In this document: piece after piece, positions 1 to 6,802 of the stretch
Layout: every line of letters begins with the position of its first letter
Position numbering within the stretch: position 1 is the stretch's first letter
The notes under the pieces: model-generated
Database searches by the model: none
Told to the model about the DNA's origin: nothing
What the model saw: only the letters and a program-made list of their open reading frames with translations
Position numbers and translations under genes: made by a program
Assembly: GCA_040877875.1 (NCBI GenBank)
Contig: JBBDNC010000024.1
Coordinates: forward strand, 1-7,250
Length of the DNA: 7,250 nucleotides
Source of the DNA: JBBDNC01 sp040877875
GTDB taxonomy: Bacteria > Bacteroidota > Rhodothermia > Balneolales > Balneolaceae
Reading direction: 5' to 3'

Positions 1-11
1 GCGGATATGGA

Positions 12-1199
<1,188 letters not shown>

Positions 1200-1216
1200 G
1201 GTTCTACAGGTTTAGA

Positions 1217-3361
1217 TTATTTTTGTTCTTCTATGATTTCCAGTGCTTTGCTTTCAGGCACTTCCGAATACTCGGCAAATTCCATAGAGTAAGCGGCCCT
1301 GCCCTGGCTCAACGATCTGAGATCCGTTGAGTAACCAAACATTTCCGAAAGGGGTACCTTTGCTCGTACAACAGATCCTTCCGGGTTGTTATCCATCTTA
1401 CCGATAATTCCTCTTCGCCCGTTAATATCACCGATTACATCCCCCATGTACTCTTCGGGAGTTGTAATTTCCACATCCATAATCGGTTCCAGTAACTTTG
1501 GAGCAGCTTTTTTCGCAGAATTCCGAAATGCAGTACGGGCACAAAGCTCAAAGCTGAATGCGTCAGAATCCACATCATGATAGGCACCGTCATAAAGGCG
1601 GACTCCAATATTCTGGACCGGATAATTCGCCTGAATACCCGCCTGCATGGATTCGCGGAATCCTTTTTCCACCGAGGGGATAAATTCCTTGGGAATATTC
1701 CCTCCCACAATTTCATTGATAAACTTAAAGCCTTCGCTCATGGTTACCTTCTTGTCATCCTCTTCGAACTGCTCGAAGTGATCAATCGGGCCAATTTCAA
1801 ATTCCATATCGGCGAATTTACCCCGGCCGCCGGTCTGTTTCTTGTAAATCTCACGGTGGGTAACCGGTTTCGATATCGTTTCCCTGTAAGAAACCTGCGG
1901 GGCACCGACATTCGCCTCAACTTTAAATTCACGCTTGAGCCGGTCCACAATAATTTCAAGGTGAAGTTCACCCATTCCGGCAATGGTTGTCTGACCGGTT
2001 TCTTCATCGGTCTTCACTTTAAAGGTCGGATCTTCCTCGGCGAGTTTAACCAGGCCGGCGGTCAGTTTCTCGGCATCCGCCTTGGATTTGGGTTCGACGG
2101 CAAGCTTGATCACCGGTTCCGGGAAAGAAATTTGCTCAAGGATAATCGGACTGTCAACGTCACAAAACGTATCACCGGTATGGACTTCCTTCACTCCAAC
2201 GGCAGCGGCAATATCACCTGCGCGAACAACATCAATATCTTTCTTGTCGTTGGCATGCATCTCCAGCAGGCGGCCGATCCGTTCCCTTTTTCCGGTCGTC
2301 GCATTATAGATATAAGACCCCTTCTCCAGCGTACCCGAATAGACCCGAAAAAAAGTCAGCTTGCCGACATAAGAATCCGTCATGATTTTAAAAGCAAGTG
2401 CGGAAAACGGCTCGCTTACATCCGGCTTGCGGATCAATTTCTTCTCCGGATCATTCGGATCCAGGCCATTCACCGGCTCGACATCGAGGGGACTCGGCAG
2501 GTATTCAATCACTTTATCGAGCAGAATCTGAACCCCCTTATTCTTCAGGGCGGTTCCACACAGGACAGGGGTAATATCCCTTGCAAGCGTAGCCATGCGG
2601 ATCGCACCTTCAATCTCCTCTGCACTGATTTCCTCTTCCATAAGATATTTTTCCATGAGGGAATCGTCATGATCGGCGATCGATTCAATCATGATCTTAT
2701 GATACTCTTCAGCCCGCTCACGCAACTCGTCCGGGATTTCAATTTCTTCATATTTGGCTCCGAGCGATTCATCGTCCCAGACGATCCCTTTCATATTAAT
2801 CAGGTCCACAACACCACGGAAATCATCTTCCGACCCGATCGGGATTTGAATGGGGATCGGGTTGGCCTTGAGCTTTTCCCTCATTTGCTCAATTACATTA
2901 TAAAAATCGGCTCCCGTACGATCCATTTTATTCACAAATGCCATTCTTGGCACTTTGTATTTGTTCGCCTGACGCCATACGGTTTCAGACTGGGGCTGGA
3001 CTGCACCCACCGAACAAAATACGGCAATGGCTCCATCCAATACCCGCAGGGAACGTTCCACCTCTACCGTAAAATCCACGTGACCCGGAGTATCAATAAT
3101 ATTGATCCGGTGATCTTTCCACATGCAATGAGTTGCAGCAGAAGTAATCGTTATCCCCCGCTCCTGTTCCTGTTCCATCCAGTCCATCGTGGCAGCGCCG
3201 TCATGAACCTCTCCCATCCTGTGGCTTCGGCCGGTATAAAATAAAACCCGTTCCGTTACAGTCGTCTTCCCGGCATCTATATGCGCCATGATCCCGATAT
3301 TCCGGGTCCGCTTCATGCGGTCAATAATTTTCGGATCAACTTTTGTCGTTACTTCTGACAT
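1217..3361 (-). CDS. fusA: Elongation factor G (EF-G)
   Basis: This translocase GTPase moves tRNAs and mRNA through the ribosome after peptide bond formation and, with the ribosome recycling factor, splits post-termination ribosomes. The product is 714 residues, against about 700 in most bacteria, with an ATG start and a TAA stop. The G domain has AHIDAGKT at 26-33, RGITI at 68-72, DTPGH at 90-94 and NKMD at 144-147. Domains II to V follow, including the GMGELHLEI segment of domain III and GGRRGIIGKM near the C-terminus. The domain IV stretch KKQTGGRGKFAD resembles Bacteroidota-type EF-G. Its place between rpsG and tuf and the intact GTPase motifs support the housekeeping paralogue rather than EF-G2 or a tetracycline-resistance protein. 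It starts 47 bases after rpsG in an A-rich leader with no strong ribosome binding site. Confidence 0.98.
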   Translation of the reverse strand: MSEVTTKVDPKIIDRMKRTRNIGIMAHIDAGKTTVTERVLFYTGRSHRMGEVHDGAATMDWMEQEQERGITITSAATHCMWKDHRINIIDTPGHVDFTVEVERSLRVLDGAIAVFCSVGAVQPQSETVWRQANKYKVPRMAFVNKMDRTGADFYNVIEQMREKLKANPIPIQIPIGSEDDFRGVVDLINMKGIVWDDESLGAKYEEIEIPDELRERAEEYHKIMIESIADHDDSLMEKYLMEEEISAEEIEGAIRMATLARDITPVLCGTALKNKGVQILLDKVIEYLPSPLDVEPVNGLDPNDPEKKLIRKPDVSEPFSALAFKIMTDSYVGKLTFFRVYSGTLEKGSYIYNATTGKRERIGRLLEMHANDKKDIDVVRAGDIAAAVGVKEVHTGDTFCDVDSPIILEQISFPEPVIKLAVEPKSKADAEKLTAGLVKLAEEDPTFKVKTDEETGQTTIAGMGELHLEIIVDRLKREFKVEANVGAPQVSYRETISKPVTHREIYKKQTGGRGKFADMEFEIGPIDHFEQFEEDDKKVTMSEGFKFINEIVGGNIPKEFIPSVEKGFRESMQAGIQANYPVQNIGVRLYDGAYHDVDSDAFSFELCARTAFRNSAKKAAPKLLEPIMDVEITTPEEYMGDVIGDINGRRGIIGKMDNNPEGSVVRAKVPLSEMFGYSTDLRSLSQGRAAYSMEFAEYSEVPESKALEIIEEQK

Positions 3362-3408
3362 CGTCTTCTAAATCGTTTTAAGCTTTCGTTTAATCTATTT
3401 TTCATCAT

Positions 3409-3876
3409 TTAAAACCTGAAATGTGCAAAAGCCTTGTTCGCTTCAGCCATTCGGTGCGTTTCATCTTTCTTTCTCACCGCTCCCCCCTCATTATTGGCAG
3501 CATCCATCAATTCCTTGGAAAGCCGGAGCGCCATGGACTTATCATTCCTGGAGCGTGAACCTTTTATAATCCATCGAATACTTAAGGCTGTTCCGCGCTC
3601 TGAACGAACTTCCACAGGCACCTGGTAGGTCGCCCCCCCGACCCGGCGGGATCGCACTTCAACTACCGGTGTCGAATTACTCATCGCATTTTTAAACACA
3701 TCAATCGGGTTTTCACCCGTTTTCTCTTCAATAATCTCAAATGCCTGATATAAAATTTTTCGTGCAACATTCTTTTTCCCGTCACGCATCAGGCTGTTGA
3801 TAAATCGCGTGACCATTTTATCTTCAAATACCGGATCCGCTTGAACATCTCTTTTTTCTGCTGTTCTTCTACGCAT
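3409..3876 (-). CDS. rpsG: 30S ribosomal protein S7
   Basis: S7 is a primary 16S rRNA-binding protein that nucleates assembly of the 30S head and lies near the E site. The product is 155 residues, close to the usual length. The conserved segment RVGGATYQVPVEVR lies at 78-91, and the C-terminus THRMAEANKAFAHFRF (140-155) ends in the HFRF form seen in Bacteroidota-like lineages. The frame stays open upstream to an ATG at 3930, but that would add 18 residues unlike any S7 and would run into the inserted element. The ATG at 3876, giving MRRRTAEKRDVQ, fits the family start and is preferred. No Shine-Dalgarno sequence is visible before it. In E. coli, S7 represses translation by binding the rpsL-rpsG spacer, and here that spacer is interrupted by an insertion. 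Confidence 0.96.
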   Translation of the reverse strand: MRRRTAEKRDVQADPVFEDKMVTRFINSLMRDGKKNVARKILYQAFEIIEEKTGENPIDVFKNAMSNSTPVVEVRSRRVGGATYQVPVEVRSERGTALSIRWIIKGSRSRNDKSMALRLSKELMDAANNEGGAVRKKDETHRMAEANKAFAHFRF

Positions 3877-3912
3877 ATCAGTTATCGGTTGATGTCTACA
3901 TTCCTTGTTCTT

Positions 3913-3917
3913 TAATA
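3913..3917. repeat. Left copy of 5-base target duplication
   Basis: TAATA directly abuts the GAGGG end of the inserted palindromic unit and is repeated exactly at 4058-4062. Because the flanks are AT-rich and partly symmetric, the boundary could be shifted by one base, giving a 3-base AAT duplication and an element beginning AGAGGG. Confidence 0.55.
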
Positions 3918-4057
3918 GAGGGCCTTGCAAAACTGTTGTTTAGCTCAATCTCGGCATTTTCGCGAATTCGAAATCCTCATTTATGTCTAATAAACTGCGG
4001 TTCCGAATTCGCTCAGGCTTTGATATTGAACAAAACCCCTGGTTTTTCAATACCCTC
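3918..4057. mobile_element. MITE-like non-autonomous insertion in the rpsL-rpsG spacer
   Basis: This 140-base unit starts GAGGG and ends CCCTC. Its ends form an imperfect terminal inverted repeat: the left GAGGGCCTTGCAAAAC aligns with the reverse complement of the right end, GAGGGTATTGAAAAAC, at 13 of 16 positions. The symmetry continues inward. GCGAATTCG at 3962-3970 is mirrored by CGAATTCGC at 4004-4012, and further matches reach the centre near 3987, so the whole unit can fold on itself. It is bounded by a perfect TAATA direct repeat (3913-3917 and 4058-4062). No transposase fragment is readable inside it. The TTGCAAAA-type end recalls insertion sequences with DDE transposases such as the IS5 group, but the family assignment is only a guess. 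An alternative is a purely regulatory hairpin, although the direct repeats make insertion the better explanation. Confidence 0.65.
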
Positions 4058-4062
4058 TAATA
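4058..4062. repeat. Right copy of 5-base target duplication
   Basis: TAATA follows the CCCTC end of the palindromic unit and matches the left copy at 3913-3917 exactly. Five bases in an AT-rich flank could match by chance, so the support comes mainly from its exact position against the inverted-repeat ends. Confidence 0.55.
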
Positions 4063-4109
4063 ATCAATTGAGATAGCAAAACGGTGAAAGCAAAAAACTT
4101 TGTTAGCTG

Positions 4110-4136
4110 CGTGAGTACATAATTGTGCGTCTCACG
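4110..4136 (-). promoter_or_regulatory. Short hairpin after rpsL, possible attenuator
   Basis: In the operon transcript, CGTGAG and CTCACG form a perfect 6-base stem around a 15-base loop, starting 25 bases beyond the rpsL stop. A run of six T residues on the transcribed strand lies 12 bases further on (4097-4092). That distance is too long for a standard intrinsic terminator, and the essential genes downstream need read-through. It might act as a partial attenuator, as an RNA processing site or as part of an S7-binding leader. None of these is shown by the sequence alone. Confidence 0.25.
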
Positions 4137-4161
4137 TTCTGCCTTTTCAATTCTTTTCAGC

Positions 4162-4533
4162 TCATCTCGGTCTCTTTGTACCATACAAACTGCGACCCTG
4201 CTTCCGGTCCTCAACACCGGCAGTATCCAGTGTGCCGCGAACAATATGATAACGTACACCCGGTAAATCCTTCACCCGGCCTCCCCGGATCAGCACAATA
4301 CTGTGTTCCTGTAAATTGTGTCCCTCGCCAGGTATGTATGCGGAAACTTCAATACCATTCGTTAAACGCACACGAGCTACCTTTCGAAGCGCTGAATTCG
4401 GCTTCTTGGGAGTCGTTGTATAGACCCGGACACAAACTCCCCGCTTTTGCGGACAGTTCTGAAGCGCAGGAGCAGTTGTTTTGCTCGTCTTGCTTTTTCT
4501 ACCTTTTCGAATTAATTGCTGTATTGTAGGCAC
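4162..4533 (-). CDS. rpsL: 30S ribosomal protein S12
   Basis: S12 lies at the decoding centre of the 30S subunit, where it affects translational accuracy and streptomycin sensitivity. The GTG at 4533 gives a 123-residue product starting with the family-typical PTIQQLIRKGR after the initiator. An in-frame TTG at 4545 would add four residues (VKY plus the initiator) with no counterpart in S12, so GTG is preferred. The segment TTTPKKPNSALRK carries lysine 43, and GGRVKDLPG carries lysine 88 and aspartate 89, the residue that is methylthiolated in many bacteria. These positions are wild type, so no streptomycin-resistance change is seen. It is the first gene of the str operon, with a promoter candidate about 40 bases upstream and no clear Shine-Dalgarno sequence. 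Its stop is TGA, followed by an unusually long spacer before rpsG. Confidence 0.96.
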   Translation of the reverse strand: MPTIQQLIRKGRKSKTSKTTAPALQNCPQKRGVCVRVYTTTPKKPNSALRKVARVRLTNGIEVSAYIPGEGHNLQEHSIVLIRGGRVKDLPGVRYHIVRGTLDTAGVEDRKQGRSLYGTKRPR

Positions 4534-4572
4534 GTACTTTACCAATTTGAGTTTCGTGAAATCAAGAGCTTG

Positions 4573-4605
4573 AAAAGTTAATTATTTTTATGGTAAGATT
4601 GCAAC
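4573..4605 (-). promoter_or_regulatory. Candidate Bacteroidota-type promoter for the str operon
   Basis: On the minus strand, TTG (4604-4602, within GGTTGC) is followed after 21 bases by TAACTTTT (4580-4573). This matches the Bacteroidota/Flavobacterium sigma-A consensus TAnnTTTG at seven of eight positions, with an acceptable spacing to the -33 TTG. Transcription would begin near 4566 and leave a leader of about 30 bases before the rpsL GTG. The E. coli-style alternative, TTGCAA with a -10 17 bases away, has a poor -10. The region is AT-rich, so chance matches are possible. Confidence 0.4.
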
Positions 4606-4657
4606 CTATATGAACATTTTATTTTTTCTTTCTCTAAAAAGATTGAAATAATGAAAA

Positions 4658-4680
4658 TACAGGGAAATAGACTCCCTATA
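4658..4680. promoter_or_regulatory. Dyad in the divergent rpsL-recG spacer, possible operator
   Basis: TACAGGGA, a 7-base spacer and TCCCTATA form an inverted repeat with seven of eight positions paired and a fully paired AGGGA/TCCCT core. It is the only G/C-containing block in an otherwise AT-rich spacer. It lies about 45 bases before the recG start and about 53 bases beyond the candidate rpsL -33 element, where a regulator could influence either gene. No known operator was recognised. A short transcribed hairpin in a recG leader is the alternative. Confidence 0.3.
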
Positions 4681-4724
4681 TATTCGATTTAATATATTAA
4701 CAGTTATATATCAATATATCACTT

Positions 4725-6794
4725 TTGAAGTTAACCGAACTCCCCAAACTAAGCACTAAACGCGCAGAGGCTCTCCAAAAGCACGGGATTCATACCCCGG
4801 AGGATCTTCTGATGTTGTTTCCGCACCGTTATATCGACCGGACCCGAATCAAACCGATCGGTGAACTTCAGGGGCAAGAAGAATCGGTAACGGTGGTGGG
4901 CCGTGTCAGCCAGGTCTATGAAACCGGCCGCGGGAAAAGAAAAAGACTCGAGGTCGTCATCGAAGATGACACAGCTCCACTCAAGGGAGTATGGTTTCGT
5001 GGCACGGGGTATTTTAAAAAAATATTCAGGCACGGATCAACGGTTGCGTTTTTCGGCAGTGTTAAACGCTACGGGAATTCACTCACCATGGCCCATCCCG
5101 AAGTGGATTCGCTTGAATCACCCGATGAAATCGAATCCCTGCAGCGCATCGTCCCCGTTTACCCCGGCAACAAGGATTTTTCCAAAGCCTATATTACTCA
5201 TAAACTGATTCACCTCTGGATTCAAACGATTCTGAAAAAGAGGGAACCCGCCGAGTTCCTGCCGGATGATATTCGAAATGAGTTGTCCCTTCCGGAACGC
5301 GCGAAGGCGTTCAGAATGATTCATCAGCCGGAAACCCTGGAGGAAACCCGGAAAGCCCTGACACGTTTCAAATTTGAGGAATTGTTCCTGTTTGAATTAA
5401 GTATGGGACGAATCAAACTCAAGTACCTGGAAAAAAATAAAGGACGGGCGTTTAAAACCGTCGGGAATCTCACCCAAACATTTTTCAGGGACCACCTTCC
5501 TTTTTATCTGACCGGCGGACAAAAGTCTGCGCTCTCAGATATTAAAAATGATCTGGCCTCCGGGTATCAGATGCACCGGCTGATCCAGGGGGATGTCGGA
5601 TCCGGAAAAACAATTGTGGCAATTGGCGCCCTGCTGATGGCCCTGGACCATGACTGCCAGACTTTGTTTATGGCTCCGACTGAAATCCTCGCCGAACAGC
5701 ACTATCACACGCTGTCAAACTTCCTGTCCCCCATGGATGTAAATATCCGCCTTCTCACCGGCGGGCAAAACAAAAAATTGCGTCACGATCTTCTAACTTC
5801 CATCGAGGGAGGAAGTTGCCAGATTACGGTGGGAACCCATGCGATTATCCAGGAACAGGTTCGTTTCCATAATCTGGGCCTTGCAGTGATCGATGAACAA
5901 CACCGCTTCGGAGTCAAACAGCGTGCTGAAATTCTGAACAAGGGAGACCGGCCCCATTTACTGGTCATGTCAGCGACTCCCATCCCCCGTTCCCTGGCTC
6001 TGACGATGTATAGTGATCTGGATATCTCGACGATTGGGGATATGCCCGAGGGACGCAAACCGGTAAAAACAGCTATCCGGACCGATAAAAAACGTGAGGA
6101 AGTGTATCGATTCGTCAGGGAAAATGTAGAGGAGGGTGGCCAGGTCTATATTGTCTACCCGCTGATTGAAGAATCCGAAGCCATGGACCTGAAGGATGCC
6201 ACCCTGGGTTTCGAAAAATTAAAAAAACGTTTTCCTGATCTGAATATCGGACTGATCCACGGACGCATGAAACGAGAGGACAAAGAATCAAGGATGAAAG
6301 AATTTCATGAGGGAAACATCCAGATCCTCGTCTCCACAACCGTTATCGAAGTGGGCGTTGACGTCGCCAATGCGAATGTGATGATCATTGAACATGCCGA
6401 GAGGTTCGGACTGTCCCAGCTTCACCAGTTGCGCGGCCGAATCGGACGCGGGAAACGTCAAAGCTACTGTATCCTGATGCCCGCCCAAAAAACAGGTAAA
6501 GCAGCCCGCTTCCGCCTGAATAAAATGATTGAAACGAATGACGGGTTTGAAATCGCCGAAGCGGACTTGAAACTCCGGGGGCCGGGGGATTTCCTCGGAA
6601 CCAAACAAAGCGGCCTGCCCGAATTCCGGTACGCGGATATCGTTGAAGATCAGTGGCTGCTCGCCCAGGCTAAACAAAAGGCCTGGGAGTTAATGGACCG
6701 GGATCCCGATCTCACTGAACCCGGGTATAAAAACCTTAAGAAGGTTTTCGAACCTTACTTTAAAGAACGGGCCGTATTCTTTGGCCTCGGATAA
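4725..6794 (+). CDS. recG: ATP-dependent DNA helicase RecG
   Basis: RecG is a monomeric double-stranded DNA translocase of superfamily 2 that reverses stalled replication forks and branch-migrates Holliday junctions. The product is 689 residues, close to the 693 of E. coli. Residues 1-45 form the N-terminal helical segment, with KRAEALQKHGIHTPEDLL and FPHRYIDRT. The OB-fold wedge domain follows at roughly 50-140. The helicase core has Walker A GDVGSGKT at 289-296, the Walker B box DEQH at 390-393, motif III SATP at 416-419 and motif VI QLHQLRGRIGRG at 565-576. The C-terminal RecG region contains LKLRGPGDFLGTKQSGLPEFR. TTG at 4725 is the only usual start codon between the in-frame stop at 4698 and the first conserved residues, so it is chosen despite lacking a Shine-Dalgarno sequence. 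The N-terminus is a few residues shorter than many RecG proteins and lacks the GVGPK-type glycines. No clear promoter was found upstream. Confidence 0.97.
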   Translation: MKLTELPKLSTKRAEALQKHGIHTPEDLLMLFPHRYIDRTRIKPIGELQGQEESVTVVGRVSQVYETGRGKRKRLEVVIEDDTAPLKGVWFRGTGYFKKIFRHGSTVAFFGSVKRYGNSLTMAHPEVDSLESPDEIESLQRIVPVYPGNKDFSKAYITHKLIHLWIQTILKKREPAEFLPDDIRNELSLPERAKAFRMIHQPETLEETRKALTRFKFEELFLFELSMGRIKLKYLEKNKGRAFKTVGNLTQTFFRDHLPFYLTGGQKSALSDIKNDLASGYQMHRLIQGDVGSGKTIVAIGALLMALDHDCQTLFMAPTEILAEQHYHTLSNFLSPMDVNIRLLTGGQNKKLRHDLLTSIEGGSCQITVGTHAIIQEQVRFHNLGLAVIDEQHRFGVKQRAEILNKGDRPHLLVMSATPIPRSLALTMYSDLDISTIGDMPEGRKPVKTAIRTDKKREEVYRFVRENVEEGGQVYIVYPLIEESEAMDLKDATLGFEKLKKRFPDLNIGLIHGRMKREDKESRMKEFHEGNIQILVSTTVIEVGVDVANANVMIIEHAERFGLSQLHQLRGRIGRGKRQSYCILMPAQKTGKAARFRLNKMIETNDGFEIAEADLKLRGPGDFLGTKQSGLPEFRYADIVEDQWLLAQAKQKAWELMDRDPDLTEPGYKNLKKVFEPYFKERAVFFGLG

Positions 6795-6802
6795 TTTTTT
6801 TT
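6769..6802 (+). terminator. Weak candidate intrinsic terminator of recG
   Basis: GGGCC at 6769-6773 can pair with GGCCT at 6783-6787 (four Watson-Crick pairs and one G-T) across a 9-base loop. A run of eight T residues begins directly after the recG stop, at 6795-6802. The stem is short and ends seven bases before the T run, so termination would be inefficient unless aided. The T8 tract is the stronger part of the signal. Confidence 0.25.

Noticed and set aside
1577..3244. Long plus-strand open frame of 555 codons opposite fusA
   Set aside because: It is antisense to a clear EF-G gene. Its low-complexity, arginine- and histidine-rich product matches no family and is a by-product of fusA codon use. 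The same applies to the 351-codon plus-strand frame opposite tuf.
3877..3930. Longer S7 reading frame starting at ATG 3930
   Set aside because: The extra 18 residues do not resemble any S7 N-terminus, and part of them would be encoded by the inserted element. The ATG at 3876 gives the family-typical start.
4047..4259. Small minus-strand frame of 70 codons overlapping the rpsL end
   Set aside because: Most of it lies in another frame of rpsL, and it stops inside the inserted element. It has no independent start signal or recognisable motif, although its end is hydrophobic.
4162..4533. Streptomycin-resistance change in S12
   Set aside because: Lysines 43 and 88 and the PKKPNSALRK and RVKDLPG segments are wild type.
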